Positions 1 through 11,439 of a stretch of DNA of 64,000 nt are shown here, piece after piece; positions within the stretch are counted from its first letter, which is position 1, and every line of letters begins with the position of its first letter. The position numbers and the translations under genes are program-made. The stretch comes from Lunularia cruciata. Taxonomy: Eukaryota; Streptophyta; Marchantiopsida; Lunulariales; Lunulariaceae. The notes beneath the pieces are model-generated. The model did not search any database. It was not told the origin of the DNA and saw only the letters and a list, made by a program, of their open reading frames with translations. The stretch spans positions 4,903,001 to 4,967,000 of the forward strand of contig OX419758.1 of assembly GCA_948567375.1 (NCBI GenBank), in the 5' to 3' direction.

Positions 1-99
1 AGTCTACTCTGACACATGTCGTTTGCAAAACATACAACATTCCTTCCAAACAAGGTATCCACTCTCTTGTGCCATAGAAAACACTATATCCCTGGTGGC

Positions 100-3000
100 A
101 TCATGGATAGCTATCCTCTATCCTCCTGCTGCTACATCTAGTGCCGCTGCTACATCTTAGTGTAGAACCACACTCACAAGTGCATAACAAAGATGTAGAC
201 AAGTGGACCAAATCCAAGTGAAACTTCATTGCTATAGAGAAGGTGGCTGGTGCAATATGGAATGAACTAATGCACGGTTTAGCTAAGATCCAAGAGCTTG
301 CACCCTTGCAAAAGCAAGAGCAAAGACATGCTCTAGTTGCTTGAGGAATGGACAAGTCAACTAAGAGGGAATGTAGCATATGTTAACACTATCGCTCAAT
401 CAACAAAGATTGCAAACCTATGGTCCAATCTGATGGTATTAAAGCAAAAGATAAAAGGTCCTCTCATGCCCATGAAGATAGACCATCTCTTTTTTTTCAC
501 AATAACACTTGGAGAAAAAAGGATCACTCCTCCACCTTAGCCACATATGTCTCCAAAATTAGCGTAGTAACAACCACAAAATGAGAGGAAAGTAGGGGTG
601 CCAAGAGAGCACAACTACCCAAACACGCAATAGGTGACATCTCCTCTATAGATAATAGGCTACCCCTCTGCACACAATTTGTAGAGATGTCTATCTATGT
701 GCCAAATCCCCCATCACACACCCAATGTCCTTGGTTTGATGATATGACCAAAGATTCCCATAATCCTCATATCAAAAGCTCTCAATTGTGATAGGAAAGT
801 TAGGGAAGGAGAAACCGTGTGGAAAAGGTAAATTGCCCGACAAGCAATACTAGAGGAGAGTATACCAAATGCTACATTCAGATCTCCTAGTATAGGAAGG
901 TAATCCACATGGAGAATATCTGCTGCAAGGGTAATGTTTAGGAAGCATGTTATAAAATCATGGGATCCTATTGGCACTTCAAGAACATGTAGTCCATATG
1001 TAAATATGACACACCCCTTTGGAAACTCAAGGTGAGGAGGGATGCTTGAAGGGAACCATGCTTTACACTTTGACACCTTGACTCTCAAGCCTACAAGATG
1101 TAGCTTGATAGTCAAGTGATCAAATGCCTACCTAATTTGATATACAAGGCCCACAATGTGTGTATCATTTGCCAAGGAGTTAAATACACAACATGGCATG
1201 GCCAAAGTAGTAGATAAGAGAGCTCTAAAGTGAGCCATGGAAAAAGAAGGTCCTCCTAAAGGATCTCCTTGTCATGTACCGACAATTGACTCCAAGATGG
1301 TGACTCCTTCTATGGAATGTTGCTATGTCTAATGTAGAACCACACTCACAAGTGAGTAACAAAGATGCATACGGGTAGACCAAACCTTGGTAAGACCTTT
1401 GTTGTAGAGAAGGTGGCTAGTGCAAGTCAAAATGCCCTAATGCATGGTCAAGCTAGGATCCAAGAGCCTAGACCCTTACCAAAGCAAGAGCAAAGACGTG
1501 CTTTAGTGGCCTAAGGAATGCATGGCTCAACTAAGACAGAATGTAGCATATGCTAACACTATAACTTCATTAAGAAGACTACAAACCTTTGGTTCAATCT
1601 GACAATAGTGAAGCAAAGGATAGAAGGTCCTCCCGTGCCCATGAAGATAGACCATCGCTTGTTTACCGCAATAACACTTGGAGAGAAAAGGATCCCTCCT
1701 CCACCTCTGCCACATATGTCTCCAAAATAGGCCTATGAACAACCACAAAATGGGAGGAAAGTATGGGTGCCACGAGAGCCTAACTACCCAAACACACTAC
1801 AGGTGCCATCTCCTCCATAGATAATAGGCCTACCTCTCCACACAAGATTGGTAGAGATGTTTGTTTATGTGCTAAATCCCCCATGACACACTCAAATGTC
1901 CTTGGTCCAATGATATCACCAAAGACTCCCATAATCCTCATATCAAAAGCTCCCAAACATGATAGCAAAGTCAAGGAAGGAGGAACCATGCAAGAAATGT
2001 AAGTTGGTCAACAAGCAATACTAGAGGAGAGTATACCAAATGCCACTTGTGGATCTTCCTGTATAGGAAGGTCATACACATGGAGAATATCCTCTACAAG
2101 TGCAATGTTTAAGAAGCATGTTACAAAATCCTTAGATTGTATTGGCACCCCAAGAAAATTAGTTCATCTATAGATTTGACACAGCCCTTTGGAAGCTCAA
2201 GGTAGGGAGGAATAGCTGAAGGGAACCATGCTCTTCACTTTGACACCTTGACTCTCAAGCCTACAAGATGTAGCTTGGTAATCAAGTGATCAAAGGCCTA
2301 TCTAATCTGTTTTCCAAGCCCACAATGTGTGTATTGTGTGCCAAGGAGAGAAATATATAACTTGGCATAGCCACAGTAGTAGATAAGAGAGCTCTAAAGT
2401 GAGCCATGGCAAATGAAGGTCCCCCTAAAGAATCTCCTTGTCATGTTAGTCACCATCTTGTGACCAACCATGCTGGTAGTAAAAGGAAGGAGGAGAGCCA
2501 TAGAACGACTACACAATAAGAATGAGACTTGCCTAGGATCCACTGGCCTGCCTAAGCTCTCTAAAGATGGATGCCCAAGAGACACTATTAAAAGTTGTTG
2601 TCAACATCCACTTGTGGGATGACCCACTTTGGATAGATATCTAGGAGTGCCTTGATACCTAGAGATATATCCTCACAACCTTTAGGTGTAGCTACTCCAA
2701 ACCAATGCGGAATGAGTTGCTCTCAAAAGTGAGATTGATGCTGAAGGACAATGGTATGGTTAACCAAGCTCAAAAGGATCTCTCCAATAGCAATTGGTCT
2801 AATACCTTCTATGTCCTTCTCCATCATGCAAAGTAGACTAGCACCTAACACCCGACTAACAAATGTAAGAATATCTCCCCTTGCTACTATTGCAAACATC
2901 TAAAATAGCTCGGTAAATCCACTAGAAGGATCATCTACCTGAAAGTAATCTCTAAGATGCTCACATACCATCCTTGACAAGCCACTTGAGGAGAGGTGAG

Positions 3001-3400
3001 GGATAGTGCACAATGCTTGTGCAAGAAGTGACCTATCAAGACATAAAGGTAAAAGGCTGATCATCTAAGATCACTAATGGTACTCCTTCTCTTGCAATAG
3101 GATGTAGTGAGAGTAAGGAAGATATACTCTCATCAGTGGGACTAGCCATAGACAAAGGGTGTAGCGCTTGTGTTACTCCACTAAACTCTCCCACTTGAAC
3201 CCAATGTCCAACACCATCTTATCAAGTAGACTCTATGGTATCCCATGGTAGAATTTCTCCTAAAACATGCTGCCCTAATAGACTCCTCCTATAGGGCAGC
3301 CCAATCCCTCAATTGGATTCAACAAAATCTACTAGTGACCTCTCTATGCCCCGCATGTCTCCCTCTAGCATAACAAAGGCACCAACCAGGGAGTAAGAAA
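100..3400 (-). mobile_element. decayed non-LTR (LINE-like) retrotransposon, reverse transcriptase relic
   Basis: Read on the minus strand with many stops and frameshifts, this stretch still shows a non-LTR reverse transcriptase. Near 2935-2780 there is a block reading GIRPIAIGEILLSLV, the usual 'RPIAVGE' region. Near 2690-2610 comes FGVATPKGCEDISLGIKAL, the 'QFGVATPGG' region. At about 1182-1150 is LANDTHIVG, a decayed form of the catalytic LADDTHIVG (YADD box). It is followed by a thumb-like block with KCKAWFPSSIP and VLEVPIG. The order fingers, palm, thumb runs from high to low coordinates. No endonuclease domain, intact ORF or poly(A) end was found. The C-terminal half occurs twice (146-1310 and 1320-2475). 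It cannot make a working protein. The family call rests on motif memory only. Confidence 0.65.
146..2475. repeat. ancient tandem duplication, period about 1.17 kb
   Basis: Unit 1 (about 146-1310) and unit 2 (about 1320-2475) align from end to end. Examples are GTAGAACCACACTCACAAG at 165 and 1335, the block AATGTAGCATATG near 370 and 1540, and GATAAGAGAGCTCTAAAGTG near 1214 and 2383. Both carry the palm-to-C-terminus part of the reverse transcriptase relic. The units have diverged by many substitutions and small indels, so the duplication is old. Exact ends were placed by eye. Confidence 0.75.
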
Positions 3401-3653
3401 AATAAGAACCATGCTAACTTGTGCAAGGGTTAACATTCCAAATGATCAAGTTGTAGGCAAAAATCCTATATAGCATTATTTTAGAGTGGATGGAATAGTC
3501 TATAGAATATACATAGACATGGAAACTGGTCTCAAATAACCCCAAAGTACAACCTGTTTGAGATGCAAACCATTCCCATGACTCAATTAGTATTCTTAGA
3601 ACAATCAAGGAATAAATAGAGGAAGTGTGTGTAATCTTGAGTGTCACAACAGG

Positions 3654-3872
3654 CTATGCGATCACTTGCTTAATGTGAATATCCCAAGTGGTCCAATCAT
3701 AGTCTTTGTGCATCCTTCTTACAGGGGTCTTTACTCCTTGTGAAGTAAACCATAGATGACACATCAAAGTGTGATGTCTCATGAATCCGCGTCTAATGGC
3801 TTCACTTGGAGAAGTGTAACCATAGCTAAACACAAGAATAAAAATAATAACATACAATGCTCTTCTCCGCAT
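3654..3872 (-). CDS. possible small secreted peptide, unrecognised (72 aa)
   Basis: An ATG-initiated ORF of 72 codons. The N-terminus has a basic start (MRRR) and a hydrophobic stretch ALYVIIFILVFSYGY, ending near SPSEA, which fits a cleavable signal peptide. The remaining roughly 47 residues are rich in His, Trp, Arg and Thr with a single Cys, and match no peptide-hormone family I know (not CLE, CEP or RALF). A TATA-like sequence (4000-4009) lies about 130 bp upstream of the ATG. Against it: it sits at the edge of a dead transposon, is short, and could be chance. A signal-peptide-plus-short-mature-region gene is possible but unproven. Confidence 0.3.
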   Translation of the reverse strand: MRRRALYVIIFILVFSYGYTSPSEAIRRGFMRHHTLMCHLWFTSQGVKTPVRRMHKDYDWTTWDIHIKQVIA

Positions 3873-3996
3873 CTATTTTACTTGTAAAACCACCACCCCT
3901 TGCATCTCTCACATAAATAGATATTATCTCTCCTAACCCTAAAAAATTATAAATTCTCATCACTTTCAATTTTTATCTCAAATTTTTTTCTATTTT

Positions 3997-4009
3997 AATT
4001 TATATAAAA
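3997..4009 (-). promoter_or_regulatory. candidate TATA box for the small ORF at 3654-3872
   Basis: The minus strand reads TTTTATATAAATT here, about 130 bases before the ATG of the small secreted ORF. The surroundings are very AT-rich, so a chance match is quite possible. Confidence 0.2.
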
Positions 4010-4566
4010 CTCTAACACAATTACCAATTACCAAGAGATTAAGAATAAAAATTCACACATTTTTCACTCTCAATGTGAAATCACTCTAAACCCTACTCGC
4101 CCTAAAAGTACTCATAACTTTTTATGCTTTTTGCAATTGCCTTGGATGTAGAACCAATGGAACCCAAATCGATAGACGATCAGAATAGACTATTTCCTCA
4201 TGTGAGATATATATGTACTTGAGTTCTACACAAGTCTAAAATATACTTTCTCTCTTTCTCCCCTTCTCTCTCCCTCTCGATTGGGTTGCTATGGTATAGA
4301 AAGAGAGCTACGAAATTTATCCAAGATTCTTTTCTCCGATTGTTGAGATCCCGGTCCGTTAATTTACCGTTCAGAAAAGACGAATCTTGCGCAAGGTGGG
4401 GAGGTTAAGGTTGATTACGTCACTAAATTGCTTGAACTTGCCTTCCACATTCCGAATCTCGATGCCTAAGAAATATAAACTGGTTGAATTCGTATTTCGA
4501 TTCCGATTTCCTGGAGTCCTGTGCACATTTAGGTTCTTCGGTAATTTGAATACTGGGGTAATAAAG

Positions 4567-4836
4567 GGGACCCACGAATCCTGTGGTTCCCTTTGATTTC
4601 CGTAACTACGGTTGTAGTACCGTTTACTCTATATGGTACACGGATGGTCTTCAGTGGTGCTAGTCCACATGTTGGCCCAACTTTAGCATTATGGTGAACT
4701 TGGCGACCAAGCAGATCCACAGGAGCATCGTTGGTGGCAAGGTATGTTTGACGCAGGTTTGTGCGGCCACTCCCTTCAAGAAAGCCGAAAGCACCGTGAC
4801 AATGACGAGCAGAGAGACAGCGGATTTGATACCCAT
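4567..4836 (-). pseudogene. secreted-protein pseudogene, copy A (frameshifted)
   Basis: From the ATG at 4836 the minus strand encodes a clean signal peptide: MGIKSAVSLLVIVTVLSAF, then LKGVAAQT. A one-base loss relative to copy B (5517-5990) after the codons for TCVK throws the frame. In the shifted frame the rest still matches copy B: PLKTIRVPYRVNGTTTVVTEI against PLTTIHVPYIVNGTTTIVIEV. It therefore looks like a broken paralogue of copy B, facing the opposite way. The family is not firmly recognised. The pattern 'L-x-C...G...L.P...GTT' vaguely recalls plant self-incompatibility S1-like secreted proteins, but this is weak. Confidence 0.5.
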
Positions 4837-5516
4837 GTCGACTGCTCTATACTGGTCTGCGTCTGCGAGTGCAGAATCCAAATTGCAGTCGATAAAGAAA
4901 CCGACTGCATCCTCTGAAAAGTCCCAGAGTCAGATGGATGGTTGTAGAAATAAATGGTAGGGAGAAAGGGAACGGGTTTTTAGACATTGTCAATGTCGTT
5001 TAACCTAGTGAACGTACAGCGTAGTACTCCAATTATGGATCACGATCGTGCCACATTTTGAGAATGTTTGGTGAATGATCATCTTCGGAAGCTGATTTAA
5101 ACTGTTTCGACATATTATATAGGACTGACGCCATTCAATTTATCATTTTGGAGCAATAGTACATTTCTTCATCTCCAGTGCCTAGCAGACTCATATTAAA
5201 AACAAGTTTGCTTGCTATCTTCCATTCGGGAGTCCACGCAACTGATTGGAGATGGACAGATAACTTATCAACACCAAACTTCTGCAATCGTGGCATGATG
5301 GATGATTGAATTTCTGAAGAAGACTACTGAAGAAGACCACGTTCATAATGTATAAAAGAAGCCGCCTTCACTATTTCCATATCGTTCATTTCTAGACCTT
5401 GGTACTTGCATTGAGTCCCCTTCGTCCACTGCAAGTCAGCTTCTGCAATTGAATCCGAGTGACTGCGCTTCAAGCCGGCAATCTACCGAAGACAAAGACG
5501 TTCACATAGCCATCGA

Positions 5517-5990
5517 TAGGGGTATCAAATCCGCCGTCGCTCTACTGTTCATTGTTCATATATACTCGCAGTCATCGCGGTGCTGTCCGCATTCTTGAGC
5601 GGAGTGGGAGCACAAACCAGTGTCAAACAATACCTTGCCACCAACAACGCTCCAGTGACTCTGAGTTGCCGCCAAGTGCTCGGTGATGGTAACATGGGGC
5701 GAGCGTTCACACTGGAACCGCTGACAACCATCCATGTACCCTACATAGTAAATGGTACTACAACTATAGTTATCGAAGTCCTTGAAACTGCCAATAACGT
5801 GGTGGGGACTTTCCAGTTTGTTCCGGGCACGGTTGAGCTCCTTGTCATCGCTGTTGACTTCTTGCGAAGGGGTATCGTGGTTCAGCTTTTCGGTTTGCTT
5901 GATGGCATCCTTCGGTTAGTTGCGAGCATCAATATTGGTCGTTTGCTGGAAGCTTTGCTGATTCTTATTCGCAGACTCATATGCGCGTAG
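5517..5990 (+). pseudogene. secreted-protein gene, copy B (start region damaged)
   Basis: The open frame runs from about 5580 to a TAG at 5988-5990. It encodes a hydrophobic signal-like start (LSAFLSGVGAQ), then SVKQYLATNNAPVTLSCRQV, then IHVPYIVNGTTTIVIEV, and a hydrophobic, Leu/Ile-rich C-terminus. Compared with copy A, the expected ATG-GGT-ATC start reads ATAGGGGTATC at 5517-5527, and about 20 extra bases break the signal-peptide coding region near 5547-5572, so no proper start is left. It could still be a gene with a short unrecognised intron there. Copies A and B are head to head about 0.7 kb apart, and their 5' leaders (CTGCAATTTGGATTCTGCAC in A) also resemble each other. The product is unknown; a small secreted, possibly S1-like, protein is a weak guess. 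Confidence 0.4.
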
Positions 5991-6369
5991 AGGTAAGTTT
6001 TCCGCCAAACATCTCTGAAATTTGTTAGATCTGTAAATCTGATTTGTGCATTTGGTGCAATCTTTTACATAACCGGACCTGATTGCTGAATGTGAACAAC
6101 TAGCACTTCCTTGAGATGCATCTCTTCCTTGGAGAGGGTGAAGTCTCAGCAGCTGCCCGTGTTGATTTGTTTGATCTCTAGAAACGTTACTAATTACTTA
6201 GATTTCTAAATCTGAATTTGTCAGTTTAATCTGTGTACGAAAGGGATGGGAAATGGCGCAGTGAAACAGTCAATATCTTCCGTCTATCTCAGTTAATCGA
6301 GCACGTGATTCACTCCACATTATGTATAACCAGAGGGGTCTTTGTGGGAGGAAGAAGAAAGCTACGGTA

Positions 6370-7585
6370 CTTCATGATAAGCTCTGAGATACCAGTCTCT
6401 TGTCAGAAACGAGGGATTCAAATGAGACATTGACTGGAATTTATGGAACTCGGATTACAACTTGTAAAATGTTAGTCGGTGTATTGTAAATTTGTTTTTT
6501 TCACAAAAATGAACAGTTCATCGTTTTCTTTTCAGATTTATAATACATGGTACTCGGGCTGCAGTTTTTAGAGAGCGTTCCAATTTCAATATCAGGTTGC
6601 TGTAATAGATATTAATAGGTTGAAACACATATGAGATATTTAATTATCTGAAGGATGTACGAGTAATATCTTGCTTCGCTTTCCTCGTTATCTAATTAAT
6701 ACTTATAGACCCACCTGTAAACTTCAACTTATATACACTATAACGGGTTATCATTTTCATAACCTGCAAGATTTCTTACAACCAAAGAACTATAACGGGT
6801 CATCTTTTTCCTGACCGGCAAGATTTCCAATAACCACAGTACTGTAACAGGTCATCCTTTTCCTGGCCCGCAAGATTTCCTAGTCCATGTGGTCCGGGTA
6901 CTGTAAAACTTCAAGGGTACTCCTACCACATCCGCCCATAAAATTTTTCACCATCGACTGTAAGTTCAGTTACGGATCTTTTACGGGACCCCAAAAACCC
7001 CTCGTTTGAATCCCCCTTAGGGAATGGTCAAAACCCGTGTACTTGTGCATTAGTAGATTCAGTCCTGAGCACTTCTAGTAACACAGCAAGCCCGTGCTTT
7101 CTGGTTGCTAGGTGGAACGTCATCCAGTGAGAACGTATCCATTATCAAGTTCACTTCAAGACAAAGTTTATTTTTTCTACGCGGTCGTCCTTCGCTCTTG
7201 GATTCAAGATAAACCTCCACTGTCATCAACATTCATCCCACCAATGCTCGAAGCGGGAACTGTACTGTAACAGCAATTGAAGAAAGAAAATTCGTTAGGA
7301 TACTCATGTATTTTAGCAGCATATGAACTTTTATTAAAGGTTTCTGTTCCCTTGCACGTGTACTGGTTGCCCTTTTGTGAGACATGTGAAGTAGACGCAT
7401 ATAGGGCAACTTGGGTACACATTGGAGTACTGTACCTGCAAAACTCGTAGGTTCCGTTGCACCGAGCGTGGATTGAGTTAAATGCAGCTTCGACTCAATG
7501 CTTGAAATACACATGTTTCAGTTGAGCTTTAGGCTCCAAACTTCATGGCAAGCTCTGAGATATCAGTCTCTTATCAGAAACGAGC
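6370..7585 (+). repeat. dispersed direct repeat (about 45 bp, two copies)
   Basis: 6370-6414 and 7541-7585 share CTTCATG..AAGCTCTGAGATA..AGTCTCTT.TCAGAAACGAG with only a few differences. The copies are about 1.17 kb apart, and the DNA between them is not obviously duplicated. This suggests a larger old duplication or a scattered small repeat. Confidence 0.5.
6737..6890 (+). repeat. three imperfect tandem repeats of about 52 bp
   Basis: Each unit reads approximately 'ACTATAACGGGTTATC, TTTTC, TAACC/TGACC, GCAAGATTTC, ACAACCA', with starts near 6737, 6788 and 6841. Differences are scattered substitutions. No coding sense was seen. Confidence 0.65.
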
Positions 7586-8731
7586 CGTGATTTGCTTTTG
7601 GTGAGCCACTGCCGACTATTGAACTATGAAAATCAATACTTCAGTAACTACCAGATCCTATATTCGGCCCCGTGGTCAATCGCTTCACGCTTATTTCGTC
7701 CATTGTGCGACTCCTAAGGAAACTGGTGATGTTGTTTTCGATGCATGTCACCATCGTTACGTCCCTTCTGAGTTTGAGTAGGGGAAGCTGGTTCCGATTG
7801 GTGGACGGATCGTGAGTGTCTGCTCGATTTATCAGGGGAAGAGTAGAAGGAGGCGAAGTTTAACGATAAAAATCAGCAGAATTATGTGACGATGAATCTC
7901 AAGGACTCTGAACTAATCCTCCTCGCTGCCCACCACCGGAACATGGAGACGACGCTCATTCTTGTAAGATTTGTTGTCGACAAGAAGATAATGCGTGAAT
8001 GGCACTGGATTCGCAGCCCACCTTTGTTGGTCTAGACTGTCACACACTCTTTTCCGCATGGCATTTGTTCCCAGGCAGGAGCGAGCAAATGTGATATCCT
8101 CGAGCTCGTATGTAATCTCCGAGCAAACAATATCCTTCATTCACATTCTATTTAGCCGGCATCCCTTTTCACATTGCTGGACAAGAGGTATCTCTTTATT
8201 ATTTCTGCCGTTCTCAGGCACATCCTTCGATGCGATACTCATCCAAAGAGCAGATCAGAGTAAAACTAATGCTTGTTTCTATATTTCCATAGAAGTAATT
8301 CGACAATCGCCACACCGCTACATTGACACTGACTTGTAACATCAAAGCTTCATCATGAATGGACCCCTGTCGTGGTTATAAGGCGGGATTGTGAAGCCAA
8401 ATTGATGCCATGGCATGCAACGTCTTGCTGTGTACACTGTCCGCCAATTAGGAATGCTTGTCATGACATTTCAGATCTGGCAGATTACCGTTTCTCATTC
8501 CATCAAGTAGTGGATAGACGATCACAGAGTCTCGCATGTTTAGAAGTTGAAGGGTGCTAATCGGAACTTTAGCTTAGAGATGCAACATCTGGATGCATGA
8601 CAGCATGCTCACTGTACAACTACCGATTGAAGAGCTTTGTTTGAAATGGATTCGTACCAGTCTGATATCCACGGCAAGACTATTTTCTGTTGGACCACTG
8701 GCATTTGCTTGCTGCAGCTTCTTAACTCCAT

Positions 8732-9064
8732 AACTTTAAAGGTGGTTCGTAATTCCAGTGGTCGGCGCCATGGATTGTCTTGTACTTAAAGTCCCATGTA
8801 AGATGTCACCGTACTCTTAGTTCATTGCGGAAGTCCGAGACATCTGAAATCTGAATACAGGACACCATCAACCATGCAGTAGAGATCTAGAACAACCAAA
8901 GTTAAAGGTGGTACGTAATTCCAGTTGTCGGCGCCATGGATTGCCCTTTACTTAAAGCCCAGTGTAAGATGTCACCATACGCTTGGTTGATTTTGGAAGC
9001 CTGAGACATCTGAAATCTGAATACATGGCGCCATCGAACATGCAGTAGACATTCGGAATAACAA
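8732..9064 (+). repeat. tandem duplication of about 170 bp
   Basis: 8732-8900 and 8903-9064 both read 'TTAAAGGTGGT.CGTAATTCCAG.GTCGGCGCCATGGATTG' and later 'GAGACATCTGAAATCTGAATACA...CATGCAGTAGA'. They differ by scattered substitutions. The shared GTCGGCGCCATGG core is CpG-rich. Function is unknown. Confidence 0.7.
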
Positions 9065-11170
9065 AATTTTGATAGGGTTGATCATGTGTTTAAAGCTCAC
9101 GCGCTGTTCGGTTCCTCTCTGATGCACGGGGTTCTAATATAAGGAGCTCAGCTTCTAAAGTGGAGTTGAACGATAAATTGCAAGTCGTCATGTCGAAATT
9201 TCCAGTTTGAAACGGAAGTTAGATAAATTTTCGCAATTCGCCACGTAGAAAGTCTTCTAGTCTTTCGTTTTGATCTGAGAAAAGATGTGAACGGATCACC
9301 TAGGGGGATGTTTCTTCTTCAGTGGCATGTAGACTATGCGACTTTGATAGTTCTCATATTAGGTGATGTTTTTCTCAACAGTATCATATTTTAGATGCAG
9401 TAGATAGATTGGTATTATTGGTGCTTAGTCCCATCTTATCTTTTTTCTGGATTTTATCATTAGAAGAACTGGACGGGATCTTTCCATCCTTTTGCTATCC
9501 TAGGCGCATGCCTTGACCGGACTAATACGGACATCTAGGTTCGTTTTGCAGTGATATTCTGAGATGTTTCGATCGATTTCATCTCCATGTTCATGGGTGA
9601 ACCAGAAAATTAGATTAAACGTTCTCTTCAACAACTGTAAGCGGTAAAGGCCAATGGCTCAATTATAAGGGACGAGATATCCGAGACAAAGAACTGTCAA
9701 TGCATGCATGCGTTGACTGACATTTCAACATCTAGACTTCATTTCGACGCCAGATACAGAAAGCCTGTCTGTCAAGTTCTGCGCGAACAATCCTCTCAAC
9801 TGAGTGTCCGTACGTCCATAAAATCAAAAAGGCGTGGAATTATGTTCAACCGAAATCTATATCTCAAAAGAAACCTCAGCTGCATAAAGCCTGTCTAGAT
9901 CTGCACCCGATTGAGAGAGCAAAGTTTTCCGCTAGCTCTGCAGAATACTTCAACACAAGGAAAAAGGTGTAGAATTACCTTGTGGGCGGACTTCCTTTGT
10001 CGATTAAAAAGATATCGTAATGCATCCACCTGTCTGGAGATTCATGAGAACTTGTCTGAAGGAAAATTTACATTTCTCCTCAAAAGCTACTGACCAAATT
10101 ATTTTGACATATATAGGACTGCGACTCAAATAAGGATGCCCCTCTTGTTGACGGAACGTCAAGACTCTGGTAATTTTGTAAGCCTGTATGTCACGTTCTG
10201 TCAGAACAACAGCCTTAAATAAGCTGCCCAGCTTTTTGTGACAATCACAGTTATTACACAAGGATCCTTTTGTTGACTTTGCTATCATCCAAGGTCCAAT
10301 GATGTTGGGGGGTTGTTTCTGAAGGTTGTCGATCATATCGTTTCAAAATGTATGTTCGAGATTCCTCTCGGTGGATGATAACAGGTAGTAAGAAGCTGCT
10401 CGTTGGCCGAATTCAATTTCAGTTCAATTCGACGACTCCCAATCTAATTCCACTTTGGCGGCTCAAATATCTCGAGATATTCTTTCTACCAATTTTGTGG
10501 CATGCAAGAAGCTTGACATCTTTCACTGCAGCTTGTCGAATTCGGTGATCTATGCTACAAAAAGCTGATCATAATTATCTCATTGCACCGCGATCCAGCA
10601 AAAGCTCCTCTTTCTAAACATCGCCCGAGACAACACAAATGACAAGTACCGTCTTTACAGCAGTAATAAATTAACATGCCTAGAACTCCGCTTTTTGTAC
10701 CAGCCTTAATATCTTTTTAGGTGAATATGAAATTTGACTTGCCTGGGTTAATATTGTATTATATTGTCAACCATCGCATATTATGGATTCTTACCATGAA
10801 ACATTCTGTCACTAATTACAGTATCTTGCAACCCTGACTACGTGCGAAACCCCTGGCTCTCCCTCGACTAGGGTAGTTTCGGTTTTACTTCCAAGGAACA
10901 GTGGATTCTCCTTCACCGCTTTCCCTATTCCTCAAAAGTCCATTCTTGATCACAATCTCCGGGATTGGAAACATATTTCTGAAACTCTGTGATACTAAAT
11001 GCTTAAATACACATTTTCAGCTGCAAATCATCTATTCTGTCACAATATCTTATTATGAGAGTTTTGAACCTGTATGTGCACTTTCAGTCACAAATCTTCG
11101 CTCTTGAATCTCGCCGTGAAGTAATTACTCCTCGCTGCCTACCAGTAGTCCAAAATACACTTTTATTCAG
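9065..11170. other. non-coding or unrecognised stretch upstream of the SABATH gene
   Basis: I see no gene here. There are loosely repeated blocks: AAGCCTGTCTGTCAAGTTCTG (9759), AAGCCTGTCTAGATCTGCAC (9889) and AAGCCTGTATGTCACGTTCTG (10180). Each is followed by partly similar sequence, which hints at old small duplications. Confidence 0.3.
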
Positions 11171-11178
11171 TAAAGGTT

Positions 11179-11439
11179 GTGGGAGATTCGAAAAGTGGAT
11201 ATTTCATTGTAATGGACCTGGAAGGACAAAAAGCGATTGCAGGGAGTCAATTGGTTCATACGCGAGCTTCGCTGGCAGTTGAGAATGAAGACCGAATGAT
11301 CTTTTCCCCTGAAAGAAATCTCTGGACCTGGTTAGAAACGTCGGAAGGGGGTCGATGGTTCATCTGTGAACCTCCTCTGACAAAGAAGAATGACAAACGA
11401 ATCAAGTTTCCAGTGAAGCAGATCCCCGCGTGGCCATGA
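11179..11439 (+). other. coding-like open stretch, product unrecognised
   Basis: An 86-codon open frame ends in a TGA at 11437-11439. It begins at a GTG, so it is more likely an exon or truncated end than a full gene. Its composition is protein-like, with SGYFIVMDLEGQKAIAGSQL, then MIFSPERNLWTWLETSEGG, then RWFICEPPL and a basic tail ending in PAWP. The charged and aromatic pattern looks like a real folded domain, but I know no family that fits. It lies 1.1 kb upstream of the SABATH gene on the same strand. It could be the last exon of a separate gene or a pseudogene remnant. Confidence 0.3.

Larger units (their letters stand above)
6000..8700. other. no recognisable gene; one short coding-like relic
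   Basis: The stretch has moderate GC, no long frame and no recognised protein. The one coding-like piece is at about 7679-7840 on the plus strand, reading ETGDVVFDACHHRYVPSEFE, a stop, then GKLVPIGGRIVSVCS. It looks like a broken exon or gene relic, but I do not recognise the protein. Many short frames on both strands are probably chance. Confidence 0.35.

Noticed and set aside
9320-9510. Shared repeat with 16640-16930
   Set aside because: A few words match (for example GCTTAGT..ATCTTATCT), but the alignment breaks down quickly. Similarity is too weak to call.
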